Source of the DNA: Gerris lacustris
Lineage: Eukaryota; Arthropoda; Insecta; Hemiptera; Gerridae
Length of the DNA: 64,000 bases
Direction: 5' to 3'
NCBI GenBank assembly: GCA_951217055.1
Contig: OX578284.1
Span: 42,125,467-42,189,466, forward strand
A program made the translations under genes and the position numbers. The notes beneath the pieces are model-generated. The model saw only the letters and a list, made by a program, of their open reading frames with translations. It was not told the DNA's origin and did no database searches. Shown piece by piece: positions 33,869 to 47,399 of the stretch (positions within the stretch are counted from its first letter, which is position 1; each line of letters starts with the position of its first letter).

Positions 33869-34916
33869 CAGGGTGGTCCAAAAGTCCCCCCCCCCCCTCT
33901 TAACTTTTGAATGGTTTGAGATAAATTAATGAAACTTGGGAGATCTCTACCATGCAAAGGGAAGTTTGTTTTCATGCAATCACCCACTAGGGGCAGGGGC
34001 AACCACCCACTTTGCCCCCAGGCCACCCAACTTCAAAATTTCAAATTGGAGTGTATATGTTTGATAGCAGATTTGGATTCTACGGTGAAAAATAATAAAC
34101 TTTTACTCGAAACAATTTTTTCTATCTCCAATATTTTGCCCCCTGTAGAGGGGCAAAGATAGCAAAATATCCCTTCCGAAATTGTAAGAAAATAACACTT
34201 AGATCGTTATAAAATCTAAACGGTTTGAAATAAAGTATTGAAACTTGGGGGATCTGTACCATGTAAAAGGAAGTGCGTAATCATCCACTCGCGTACTAGG
34301 GGCAACCACCATTTTGCCCCCAGGCACTGAAATCTACCCTTTTTATAGCTTTGCCCCCCTATGGGGGGCAAAATATTGGAGATAGAAAAAAACGTTTGAA
34401 GTAAAATATTTTTATTTTTTGCCGTAGAATCTAAATCTGCTATCAAAAATATACATTCCAGGTTAAAATTTTGATGTTAGGTGGTCTGGGGGCAAAATGG
34501 GAGGTTGCCCCTACTGCGCGATTGCATAAAAACAAACTTCCCTTTACATGGTACGGATCCCTTAAGTTTCATTAATTTATCTCTAACCGTTTAGATTTTA
34601 CAACGCATGATAGTAAGGGTTATTTTGCTATCTTTGCCCCCCTATAGGGGGCTCAATATTGGAAATAGAAAAAAAAGTTCCAAGTAAAAGTTTATTATTT
34701 TTCACTGTAGAATCCAAATATGCTATCAAAAATATACACTCCAATTTGAAATTTTGAAGTTGGATGGCCTGGGGGCAAAGTGGGTGGTTGCCCCTAGTGG
34801 GTGATTGCATGAAAACAAACTTTCCTTTGCACGGTAGAGATCCCCCAAGTTTCATTAAGTTATCTCAAACCGTTCAAAATTTAAGAGGGGGGGGGGGAGA
34901 CTTTTGGACCACCCTG
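33869..34916. mobile_element. Full-length palindromic TIR MITE
   Basis: Ends CAGGGTGGTCCAAAAGTC and GACTTTTGGACCACCCTG, flanked by TA. The two halves are inverted copies across almost the whole 1048 bp, meeting near 34350-34400. Each arm itself holds two related sub-repeats (a GAAACTTGGG(G)GATC(T)...TACCATG block and a TTTTGCCCCCAGGC block about 300 bp apart). No coding sequence: matching short frames on both strands (33929-34162, 34628-34855) are the same arm read twice. CAGGG..CCCTG ends with TA suggest Tc1/mariner-type mobilisation. A solo end of the same family is at 43745-43767. Confidence 0.9.
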
Positions 34917-34918
34917 TA

Positions 34919-36308
34919 TATATTATATATATAATTAGTTTTTATAATAAAAAATTGGCTTTACTTTAATTTTTTTTTGATTTTAGAAATGATGAAAAAA
35001 AAAAAAAATCTTTATAAGAGTTTCGCAAAAGAATTAAATACATAAAAAAATACACATATATTTTTAAAAAAGGAAAAAAGCTATATAAAAATAATATTTT
35101 GTACGGAATATAAAACTCCACGTTTACATACATAACTCAAAGATACTGGTAAAACCAATTATTAATAAGTGCTTCTATGTTCACTCAATAATGATCAAGA
35201 AAAAAAAATCGTTTTTATTTAAGGTTCACAGAGTAGAATGTTAAAATTGAAGTTTAGAATATGGAGAAAAATTGTAGAGAGAAGAGGGAATTAAGGGGGG
35301 GGGGGAGAGAATATTTTAAAAATATATGAAATTTCGTATCATTTCTGTACTTTTCCATTTACCCCCTACCCAACCACCTTTTTGTAAAAAAAAATATATG
35401 TAAAATGACTTAAAAAAATTGCCTTATGATAACTCATGAAAATACGAAAAAAAAATTTAGATGGGAAATGGGTACAAAAAAAAGAAAATATATATTTATA
35501 TTCACATATATACATACTTAAGAGGGGGTAGGTATCGAGTTCTTTTGTTTTAGAGAGCTACGGGGGAAAGGGGGCTCACACTCTAATTAAAAGCCTTGGG
35601 TAAAAAGGAAAAAAAAATATATATACGAAAGGTGGGGGGTAAAAAATTAAACGAAAAGTATAATGTTCATGAAAGGGGGGTAATATTGATTCCCATCGGG
35701 GTATTTTTTTGTTATAAGCACATCAGACAAGTGAGAGAATATGGTAGGACCGAAAACCCTCGAAATATTTTTATGTTCCTGTAGGGGAGAAAAAATTTGG
35801 AAAGGTCGTAAAAAAATACTCGTCTTTTTTTAAAACCCCCTCTCCTACCTCTAAGTCCAGAGAGAAAAAAAGAACAATAGATGGAACACTGAAGGGGGAT
35901 AGAGTTGAAACTTGATGGGTATGTGTGTATTATGCAGAAATATAAGCGCACCCTAAACAACAGTCCAACCTTTACTTGGACCCCTACGGACCATTTTACC
36001 CCCTAAAAATATTATGGAAAGTAGGAATTCCCCATCTCCACCTTTACCTCCTAAACCACTACAGGAAATTTTTCGTGAGTTTTAGACTGAATAGCATTAT
36101 CTAGTACTCTTGTCTGTTCACTCTCTTTCAATCCATATCTAAACCTCTTGTTCATTCCTACTGTAGTGGCCCCAAAAAAATTTAGTCGAATTCCAACAGT
36201 CCTTAACCTGGTGCTTTTCTTCAGCCGATAAGGTCATTATAACAATCTAGTTTCGGTACTCTTTTACTTTGTTTCCTACCATAACAAAAAAAAAAAAATA
36301 ATAATAAT
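34919..36308. other. AT-rich spacer, homopolymer-dense from about 35.27 kb
   Basis: 35270-36080 has frequent A, G and C runs (G10 near 35296). Its open frames of 62-82 codons lack motifs. Same texture as 1080-2060. Confidence 0.45.
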
Positions 36309-36359
36309 GGGTAACAAATTAAAAGAGGTGCCCCAATACGCTCTTTTAGTTTGTTACCC
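36309..36359. repeat. Short inverted repeat
   Basis: GGGTAACAAATTAAAAGAG at 36309 faces CTCTTTTAGTTTGTTACCC ending 36359, with a 13-nt loop. One mismatch. It adjoins a block (36390-36480) that recurs inverted near 49660-49790. Confidence 0.8.
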
Positions 36360-36369
36360 ACCTATATTG

Positions 36370-36500
36370 ATATCCATAAAATGTTGAAAAGTACGAATGG
36401 GTAATAAAGTTAATAATTATTAAGACAAAGGGATCATGAGTATAATTTACTTTGGGACAAAGGAATATCACACTTTTGTATACATAATTTAAAAATGAAA
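36370..36500. repeat. Dispersed repeat shared with 49660-49790
   Basis: Blocks GGGACAAAGGAATATCACAC and ACAAAGGGATCATG correspond, in reverse complement and same order, to GTGTGATATTCCTTTATCCC and CCCTTCGTCATAATA at 49709-49760. Confidence 0.55.
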
Positions 36501-36774
36501 AAGGTAGGTATCAAAGTAAAAGAGTCCTCTAGATCAACGGTGGGCAACCCCCGGCCCGCGGGCCAATTGCGGCCCGCGGAAAGATTCTATCTGGCCCGCG
36601 AGATATTTTATAAATAAAGAAATAATTTTAAGAATTTATTTTTTAAAATGTTATAAGAAAAAAAGTTTGTTATAAAGTAAAGTGTGTTGAACATCGTTGT
36701 CTTTTCATCCCTCACCATCACTGAAATCGAAGCTACTCCAGAAAAATTTAAAATAGAATTATTGAATCTCCATA

Positions 36775-37040
36775 AAAGAGTCAATTTAATTTTACATCTT
36801 ACCATGAGCTTTACAAAAATCTAACGACTGAAGAATTTCCAAATTTAGTTGATAAAGCGAAGTATATTATTTACTTTTTATTTGGACCAACATATCAATG
36901 TGAACAGCTTTTCTCCAAGATGAAATACTTGAATTAAAATCCAGATGCGCATTTGAAGAACAACTTGTGCATGTACATCACTAATTGAACCAGACGTAGA
37001 AATGATTTTGAAACCAATATAGCATCAGATATCACGTTAA
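36775..37040 (+). pseudogene. hAT transposase C-terminal (dimerisation) remnant
   Basis: The translation gives ELYKNLTTEEFPNLVDKAK then FGPTYQCEQLFSKMKYLN, stop, PDAHLKNNLCMYITN. The CEQ-x-FSKMK and HLKxxLxxxxTN motifs are the hAT dimerisation region as seen in ZBED/GTF2IRD2-like transposases. Stops and loss of everything upstream (BED zinc finger, DDE residues) leave a remnant only. Confidence 0.85.
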
Positions 37041-37205
37041 ATAATTTTTTTTCCAATTTTAAGTTCTTTATTTTATACTTTCATAGTTTCAATTATAATT
37101 TTCAATACATATTTCACATGTAGAAATTAACTTTTTTTTATTTATTTCTTATTTGCTGACCAAAAAATTACAGGAGTCAAAGAAAGATGTCAATAAACTA
37201 CTATT

Positions 37206-37328
<123 letters not shown>

Positions 37329-37413
37329 ACACTTACTACTGCGGCCCGCGAAAAAATAGTAAAATTTATTTTGGCCCCTGCTATAAAAAAGGTTGCCCAC
37401 CCTTGCTCTAGAT

Positions 37414-37618
37414 TCTCCCCTGAAGACTTAGTTACGAAGGAAGTACAGCAATTCACTACATTATTACTTGAAGCATCGCCAGGGATGTTAAGAAACACTA
37501 ATTGAACAGTTCAAACAATTTCTCAGCTTAAAGATAAATTTAGAAGCGTAATCAAAACGTAATGAAACGAATAGTCCATACATCATTATAAAAAAGTAAT
37601 TTATATATTTATTATTTT
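37414..37618. other. Spacer between hAT and hammerhead repeats
   Basis: About 200 bp with no recognised feature. Confidence 0.4.
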
Positions 37619-37775
37619 AGCAATGTCGTACCGTGTTTTGCACACTGCAATGAGGTAGACAATTTGTGTAGTGAGAGACACCAAGGGATGTGCCGCGCAA
37701 GCGTGACACATAGGAACTGTTCCAACATCAGTCATTACGTCAAAAAGATGTTCGCTCGGAATTACGCCATGTCTT

Positions 37776-37818
37776 GCATCGTTTCTTCGCGTCCTACTCA
37801 TCAGGGGCCCGACGATGC
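37776..37818 (-). ncRNA. Hammerhead ribozyme motif, copy 2
   Basis: On the minus strand: GCATCG, UC, GGGCCC, CUGAUGA, GUAGGACGCGAA, GAAA, CGAUGC. Core and the 6-bp stem III are intact. Stem II is weakened by two C-to-A changes against the three-copy consensus GUCG-GACG-CGAC. Cleavage would be predicted after the C of GUC (opposite 37811). Probably weak or inactive alone. Confidence 0.68.
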
Positions 37819-38085
37819 CCACCCAACTCTGGACTTATTTCAGATCAAGAATATCAGATATATGGCTTATCAGAGACGAGCGTGTTGTTCTCACAGCGCC
37901 ATTCTTGCTTGGCTGGCAAACATCAGCTCACTACACAAATTGTGCACCTCATTGCAGTGTGCAAAACACGGTATGACATTGCTGATGTTTGCCAGCCAAG
38001 CAAGAATGGCGCTGTGAGAGCACGCTCGTCTCTGATAAGCCCTATATCTGATCTTCTTGACCTGAAATAGGTCCAGAATTGGTGG

Positions 38086-38128
38086 GCATCGTCGGGCCCC
38101 TGATGAGTCGGACTAGACAAAACGATGC
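38086..38128 (+). ncRNA. Hammerhead ribozyme motif, copy 3
   Basis: GCATCG UC (38087-38093), GGGCCC (38094-38099), CUGAUGA (38100-38106), stem II GUC-GGACUA-GAC (3 perfect pairs, 38107-38118), AAAA and CGAUGC (38123-38128). Stem III is a perfect 6 bp. The core GAAA reads AAAA: the invariant G is replaced, which should abolish cleavage. The copy shares the GGGCCC stem I segment. Confidence 0.68.
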
Positions 38129-38244
38129 AGGACATGGCGTAATTCCGAGCCAACATCTTTTTGACGAAATGTATGATGTTGGAACAGTTCCTATGGGTCA
38201 CGCTTGCGTGGCACATCCCTTGGTGTCTCTCACTACACAAACTG

Positions 38245-39300
38245 TTTTCATTATTATTTTGTTTTGTGTGAGCAACACTGCGGAAGAAAGAAAAAAAAGA
38301 AGGTTACTTTACAAGAAAGTTATGTATATTGTATCTCGAAATCTAGATGGTTGTATGATTTGCCTCTAATTTTATAGTATAATATATATGTTTAATTACC
38401 AAAAAAGTGTTTTATTAATGGGAAAAGTGGTCTCCTTAGAATATTATTATTTGAAGAAAGAAGGAACAAACAATTTTCACAATATTTTAATAGACTTCGA
38501 ATGATGTCCATTGAAAGAAATGTCTAAATATAGATAGATTCGAGGAGAAGTACTTTCATTTAAATTCGTAAATGTCAACATACATTGGTGGCATGCCATA
38601 TAATACATGTCACCTTTTGTACACATCCCTATTATTGTCCGCTTTTTTTGTTTTGTTTTATTATTTTAATTTAAATTCGTCAATGTCGACTAATACAAAC
38701 GTGTCACTTTTATACATTACTGTATTCCATTTATTGTTCATATTTTTACTATTCCTCACCTTTTCCGAATGTATATAGAAAAAGTATTGCTTTCACCCAA
38801 AAAATTCGAAACAGATATTAAAACGGAATTATCTGTTTTGGATGTTTTTAAGATAATTGGAGTGGTTCTTAGCTGAATGTCTGTCTGCGACACGCATAAC
38901 TCCCACAGTTTTTAAGCTAAGACTTAAAACTTGGTCGTAATCACTCCTTACATGTAGTGCCATCCGGAAAATCATAAATTTATGACGTCATTAACCTATT
39001 ATGCTGACAGCAAAAATTTCAAAAATCCGTACAAAATAAAAAAAATCTGATTATGCTAAAATTTGCACCAATTATACCTCTTTATAAGAAAAATATTTCC
39101 ACTGAATATCATTTCGATATCTGCCACCATTTTGAAAATATCGACTTTTAAACTTTGCAACTTTAAAGGAAAAGGAGCACTCTCATTAAAGCAGCAATGC
39201 ACTAGAAATCAAATAAACCACCAAAAATTAAAAGTTAACTCAAGGATTTTTTAAGAATTTTATTTTATTTTTATAGGATTAAATAATGAAACATAATTAA
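38245..39300. other. AT-rich spacer, nothing recognised
   Basis: Low-complexity frames only (for example 38572-38778). No motif or repeat boundary is seen. Confidence 0.45.
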
Positions 39301-39304
39301 ATAA

Positions 39305-39775
39305 CAATATGAAACATGCATTTATTGAGCATTAGATATTTTCTTCCTTGCCAATCCTGCGGCCAATCCTAAGTTAACATTTATACAGGCCAATTTATTA
39401 GTTTTAAACATTTTTAGTTTTTTTTTATACTAAAGCATTTGGTTTTACATTGACAAATCGGAGTTATATATCAGTGTATATGAATATGGAGGCGCGAAAG
39501 TTAATAATTTAAGTTGATTGGAAACATTTAATTTATTAATAGGCTCTCTTTGGAAGCCCTGAGGCTGTTCTAGGCAGGAAAGTAAATGTTGGTGAAATGC
39601 GTCGTGTCTTTCTTAGTAATCATAGTTTACTTTCACATGATCTCTTAAACATAGCTGTATTTGATCAATAACAAATATGCATTTATTGAGCATTAGATAA
39701 TTTATTCGTTGTCAATCCTGCGGGGTCCTAAACATTTATATAGGGCAATTTATTAGTTTTAAACATGAGTTCGCA
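39305..39775. repeat. Family G: flanking direct repeats around a shared core
   Basis: GCATTTATTGAGCATTAGAT with CAATCCTGCGG and CAATTTATTAGTTTTAAACA stands at 39317 and again at 39678, about 360 bp apart. Between them is a core (GCATTTGGTTTTACATTG, TATGAATATGGAGGCGCGAA, GAAGCCCTGAGGCTG, GAAATGCGTCGTGTCTT) that recurs without the flanks at 46925-47195. The direct repeats could be LTR-like or a partial tandem duplication. Confidence 0.65.
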
Positions 39776-39835
39776 GGCCGGATAAAAACCTTATCGGGCC
39801 GGATTTAAACAACAAACCCTAGGTTGCCGACCCTA
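39765..39835. repeat. Possible hAT end, GGCCGGAT hairpin and GGTTGCCGACCC
   Basis: GCAGGCCGGATAAAAACC, ATCGGGCCGGATTT and AGGTTGCCGACCC resemble one end of a hAT element like that at 36535. No partner end was found, so this is a fragment call only. Confidence 0.35.
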
Positions 39836-42167
<2,332 letters not shown>

Positions 42168-43739
42168 TGAGAAAAAAGTGGGATTAAAATGCAAAAACTA
42201 AATATAGTCAATGCAGATTTGGTCACCGCAAAGTCAAATGCAATTGAAGCAACTGCATTTGGTTTGCGCCAATTATTTTTCATTCGTTTTTGTGGTTACT
42301 GCAATAAGTAGGGTTTAGTTACGCCGGTTTAGTATCCCCAATTATAAATTAGTTGTGGATACTTATTTATAATTGTTGTTACTATTTTTTGTTTTATTTG
42401 TAGTTGCGGTAAATAAGTGAATCTTGAAAATCTTAACGTTGTAACCGCATCTAATGAATTAGTTGAGGGCTGAAGTATCTGAGACTAACTTTGGTGATTA
42501 CAGTTGCCGCAACTATATATTTGGATTTTTGATACATAAACTAAGTTGACAACGCATGACTTTTAAAATAAAGATTATTAGATTATTAGAATAAAATTCA
42601 TTTTTTACTTTAGATCTACAGAAAATATTTATATGTATTTTAAATTTTTAATAATAAAATTAAAATATTTTATTATTATTAGTATTACCCCAATTTTTTA
42701 TGTTTAATCTTATCTTTTTGTGCAAGCATACCGGGCCGCGCCGATAGGGAAGGGGTGCAGAGAAGAATTTGTAATCCATTATTCCTAATAGAATTAAATC
42801 TAATCATTAGGTTATCATCATCGGTTGGAATCAAACTTTGATTCGATTAATGATTAAAATCGAATCAATTTAACGTTTAACAAAAATTAACATTTTCAAA
42901 TTAACATGTATGTTTTATAATGTAATTTTGACCTAATCATTAATCGATAGATGTTGAACAAAAGACTAAAAGACCCATATAATATAAATGTATAATGTGT
43001 AATAAGATGCGTTTAAGATAACATATTAGAGTAGATTTCAGTCGTCAGTTAAGAGCTACTCGAAGGAATAGAGCTTCTTTTTTTCTACTTTGTTAATCTG
43101 GTTCTAGGATTAGGGTATTTCCATGTCTCGTATTAAATGTAGATAATTTAATTTAAACTAAAGAGTATAAGGGATTAAGTATTCCATGTGATTGGACTTA
43201 GTATTCCAATGTAGAATGTGTTTTGTGAATTCTTCTATGGATTTAAGATTTTTTTTTGGGATCACTATTGCTGCTAGATACCATAAAAAAATAAGAAAAA
43301 TTGCCAAATTTAGAGAATTTAATGTTTGTAACAAATTTAAGGTTTGTATTCTCTAGATAAAAATGAGACATTTTTACTCTTGGCAATTTATTTGTAGGGT
43401 CAATATTTTAGCGGAAATTCAACTTCAAACATTCCTACTTCGAAGTTTTGTGCGCTTATCGGCGACAAAATTATGGTTGTAGAAAAACCTTCAAAGAAGT
43501 AAAATGTCTTACATTCATCCCTAGAATGCAAAACGTTCATTACAAATATGTCTTACTATTAACTTTTTTTTTTTTCATTTTTGCGATAGCTCATATTAGA
43601 TGGAACACCCGAGACCCGAAGTGAACAATACCACCAAAATGAAGTAAATCACACAAAAAAAAGACTTACTCTGTTTTACCCCTTTTCACAAGAAAAGTAC
43701 GCAAGGTTTCATTCATTTATGTCAAATGGTTCAAAATTT

Positions 43740-43769
43740 AAAGGGGGGAGACTTTTGGACCACCCTGTA
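43740..43769. repeat. Solo end of the CAGGGTGG MITE family
   Basis: GGGGGGAGACTTTTGGACCA then CCCTG followed by TA is identical to the right end of the element at 33869-34916. Preceding TGGTTCAAAATTTAAA also matches. The other end is missing. Confidence 0.85.
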
Positions 43770-44305
43770 TAATAAAGTTCTAAAATTCTAGTTCGCTCCA
43801 CTCGGCCTTGAAGTTTTTTTGTAGCTTTAATGATTTAATGTAGCTATTTGTTTAATATTGACTTTCATGATGATAACATTTACTAGCTATTCAGATAAAG
43901 TTTTTTAAAAAAATCTTAAATTCTTGTTGAAAGCTTAAATTTTAAAAGGTAGAAATATAAATTGACATAATTTTTTACCCGCCTTCAAGTTTCCAACCAA
44001 CTCCTCCAAAAAAAGTATGCCTGTTCCCTCAGCTGAACTTACATTGGGGGTTTGGTTTAGATCAAAGAACCGCAGTACGTAGAGCGATTGGGCCTAAGAT
44101 CTTTTTAAGGTTTTTAGGGGCGTTTGTTGGAATTTTTCCCTAGAACCAGGACCGCCCTGTCTGATAAAGTTCTGAAATTCTAGTTCGCTTCATTCGCCCT
44201 TGTTTTTTTTTTTTGTTCTTAAATGATTTAATTTTGCTATTAAGTGTTTAACATTGATTTTCATGAGGATAACATTTATTCGCTATTCAGATACATAGTT
44301 TAAGG
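43770..44305. repeat. Direct repeat, about 390-bp period
   Basis: ATAAAGTTCTAAAATTCTAG at 43771 and ATAAAGTTCTGAAATTCTAG at 44163 begin copies sharing TTCGCT(C/T)CA, AATGATTTAAT and GATAACATTTA(C/T)T. The second copy is preceded by GGACCGCCCTGT, resembling the MITE end that precedes the first copy, so the end and flank were duplicated together. Confidence 0.75.
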
Positions 44306-44984
44306 TTTCCAGGGCCCCTATTAAAGAACTCGGTTGTCAGAGGCCTCGGTTTTGCAGTATTTAATTTATTCATGGCTTCTAACATACGAATTCGTTACTG
44401 AAAAGCTTGGAAAGTGAAATTGAGTAGCTCAAATTTGATGTAAAACTATAGTTGGCAGTCTATTTTCCAGTATTTTTTTGAGTCATATCCGCTTTACTAT
44501 AAATGTAGTAACTGCAACTAAGCAAGTAGGTACCCTTTTTATATTATTGGTTAGGACGAACGATTTAAAAAAAACTTAGTTATGGATAGTGTTTTAACAA
44601 AGTTTATAGTAACCGTAAGTAATTTTAGTAACGGGAACTAAATTTACAGTCATTTATGTGTTGTAACTATAAAGATAGTCGGAGGAGCTAATGTTCTAGT
44701 CACCATACCTAAGATTAGTTTCCGTAAATGTAAAAACGATACCCGTAACTATATGAACCACTTCCGAGCATGCGCAGTTTCATTTTACGACACCATGCTG
44801 GCCAGAGACAACTATGTCAGTCAGCTGTCAGTTCCTTGCCTACCTCCGTACCGTGAACTAGGGGTGGGTTGTTTCTAGTTTATCTAGTACACAGTACTAC
44901 CAGGTACAGGTACTCCATATTACTTGTTACAAGTACCTAGGTACTGAAATAATGTTAGTTTTAATTATATGTAATTAATTATTG

Positions 44985-45800
44985 TGTTAATTTAATTATT
45001 ATTTATTATGTTATCTAATTATAATGTTATTTTTTTCTTTTATAAACGAGTATAAAAATTATGTAGTAATTTTAATGCAGTCACCATGTATTATTTTGTT
45101 ATAATTTTATACAGTAATTAATTTAAAGGAATAATGAATAATTTCTTAATGATTTTAATTTTTAAATACTTTTATTTTTATAATAATTTTAAGTAATACA
45201 TTTAAAATTATATTGTAATTACTTTTTGTAGTAGTTAAATGTTTATTTTTCTTTTATATATTTTTAATAAATAAGCTTAAACAATTTGTATTATAAAACT
45301 GTGTCCAGGCTAAATTGTTTTATCCTTAAACATTTAGCATCATTAATTTGTCGCATATTCTAAAACTATTAAAGATAAATAAATTTAAAAAAAAAAAAAA
45401 AATACCTTGCTGAAATAACAAATATTAATAAGTAATTATATTGTTTTTTTGTTTTTTTCTTTTATGCATATATAAAAAATTTACAGTAATTTTAATGTAG
45501 TCATTATATATTATTTAGTAATAATTTTATTTAGTTATTTTATACAGTAATTACTTTTAAAGTAATAATTACTATTTTTTTAATAATTTTAATTAATAAT
45601 TTTAAAGTAATACTTTTAAAATAATAAATATAGTAATTACTTTTTTATTGTAATTAAATATAATGTATATTTTTCTTGTATATATTTTATAATAAACATG
45701 TTATACACTAAAACGGTGTCCAGGCTAAATTATTCTATCCTTAATTATTTTGCATCATTTGTCTTTTATTGCAACGTTTTATAAATTTTATTTACTTTAC
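44985..45800. repeat. Direct tandem duplication, about 415-bp period
   Basis: TGTCCAGGCTAAATT at 45303 and 45718, AGTAATTTTAATG(C/T)AGTCA at 45066 and 45487, and TTTATACAGTAATTA at 45106 and 45539 mark two diverged AT-rich units. No coding sequence. Confidence 0.75.
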
Positions 45801-45964
45801 TGACTTGTTTCAATACAAAAGTTTGAACTTTTAAGTAAGTTCGATGTCATGCTTTATGCTTTGAATACTTAATCAGTAAAGCAATGAAATAAAAAGTCAC
45901 ATTCGCAATGAGTAAGTATGAATTCAGGGTACTAGTAGGGGTATAGTTCCCTGTAAATGTTACG

Positions 45965-46245
45965 GTAGCTATCCATGGTGGGACCTATAGTAGTATGCAC
46001 CCTCCGATTGCAAAATAGATGATTGTTTATACTGTTGAGTGTCTCAGGTTATGCAATTTATTAAAAGCAAACAAAGTTATAAATTTAAAAAAGATTATTA
46101 TTGGAAGCAATCTAAAATGATTCCAATAAATTTTAAATTATTTTGCTTTCAATAAATTGCTTGGCCTAAAACACTTAACTGTATAAACAATAATATATTT
46201 TGTAATCGGAGAGGGCGTACTACTACAGGTCCCACCATGGATAGT
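45965..46245. repeat. Inverted repeat with about 110-bp arms
   Basis: CTATCCATGGTGGGACCTAT near 45969 faces ACAGGTCCCACCATGGATAG ending 46244. Complementarity continues through CTCCGAT, GATTGTTTATACTGTT and AATTTATT to a centre near 46105. It lies inside the large TIR block. Confidence 0.85.
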
Positions 46246-46253
46246 TCCCTTAA

Positions 46254-46297
46254 CTACTCTTTTGGTTCCTGCAACTATGCAGGAGCCAAAAGAGTAG
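46254..46297. repeat. 44-bp palindrome
   Basis: CTACTCTTTTGGTTCCTGC faces GCAGGAGCCAAAAGAGTAG around AACTAT, with one mismatch. It directly follows the larger inverted repeat. Confidence 0.9.
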
Positions 46298-46866
46298 TAG
46301 AGGGGAATATAATTATTGTTGAGGATGACAAACGTTATGTTTGGAGTGACTATATACATAATTGGGGGAATTACATTCATTGTTGGAGTCATTATGTTAT
46401 ACAGCAGCGGGAACAAATTTTGGAGTTACAGCAACTGTTAAATAGGCACAGCAACTATTGTTATAGTTGAGCAAACTAATTAATGTAGCTAGCGTAAAAT
46501 ATATATTGTTGGGGTCATTAATTACACAGCAGCGCTAACAAATTTTGTAGTTACAGCAACTATTATTTATGTTCTGGCAAAAAAAGTGTAGTCGCAGTAA
46601 CTATAAAAATAATTGCCGTGACTATACAGACTGTTGACGGCAACTAAAAACATTGTTGCAGCGAATACAGATTTTTTTCATTTAATAACAGTTACAAACT
46701 TTCTTGGTTACCGCTACAATACAAATTTTAATTACAGCTACTAAAAGTCTATTGTTAACGGTCTACTAAACTCGACTTGTTATCGCAACGAACTTCTGGT
46801 GGTCCCGGCCGCAACAATATTTTTGGTCAGTGGCTACCCAAAAATCGCCTCTTTTTTTTCTCAGTG

Positions 46867-46890
46867 TATATATATATATATATATATATG
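46867..46890. repeat. (TA)n microsatellite
   Basis: Short TA tract at the right flank of the large TIR block. Confidence 0.93.
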
Positions 46891-46914
46891 CTTTCTAAAT
46901 GTTCTGTATCTGCA

Positions 46915-47200
46915 AAAATGTAGTCTTTTTTTAGTTTTTTTTACGCTAAAGCATTTGGTTTTACATTGAAAAATCGGAGTTATATATCAATGTATATGAA
47001 TATGGAAGCGCGAAAGTTAATAATTTAAGTTGATTGGATACATTTAATTTATAAAATAGGGTCTCTTTTGAAGCCCTGAGGCTGATCTAGGAAGGAAAGT
47101 AAATGTTGGTGAAATGCGTCGTGTCTTGCTTAGTAATCATTGTTAATACTTTCACATGGTCACTTAATAAACAAAGATATATTTGATCATATAGTTATAC
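46915..47200. repeat. Family G core copy
   Basis: Matches 39410-39660 in the same orientation: GCATTTGGTTTTACATTGA, ATATGAATATGGAAGCGCGA, GAAGCCCTGAGGCTGATCTA, GAAATGCGTCGTGTCTTGCT, then CTTTCACATG. It lacks the flanking direct repeats. Confidence 0.75.
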
Positions 47201-47399
47201 TATAAATAAACTGTTCATGGCATGGCTATTTCGAAAAGTACGCTAAATAACGTTGTTAAACAAGAGTCAAGGGACCGAGGAAACTATCTTTCTTAACTCC
47301 TTCTTGACCCAAGACCCTGCATCCGATTCCGTTTTGTTAGTACATATTTGTCAAAAATTGCTTATTACACCTATGTTCTAGGTTATATTTTATTTGCTA

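Larger units (their letters stand above)
37619..38244. repeat. Hammerhead-carrying inverted dimer, copies 2 and 3
   Basis: Arms 37659-37926 and 37982-38244 are reverse complements over about 265 bp. The loop (37927-37984) is the reverse complement of the 58-bp block that begins the locus (37619 on: AGCAATGTCGTACCGTGTTT). Thus the right half reads as the end of one monomer (37927-37984) joined to the start of another (37985 on), a tandem junction, while the left half is one monomer inverted. Reconstructed monomer length is about 300 nt, and each contains one hammerhead motif. The paired long frames on both strands (up to 117 codons) are probably by-products of the palindrome. Confidence 0.9.

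Noticed and set aside
33929..34162. Frames sharing MKLGxSLPCKGKFVFMQSPT at 33929 (plus) and 34855 (minus), apparently conserved protein.
   Set aside because: They are the two arms of one palindromic MITE, so similarity comes from DNA duplication.
37664..38017. 117-codon frame (and partners of 96-105 codons on both strands) as a possible small protein gene.
   Set aside because: The frames lie in a 265-bp inverted repeat and mirror each other; no start context, domain or neighbour supports a gene.
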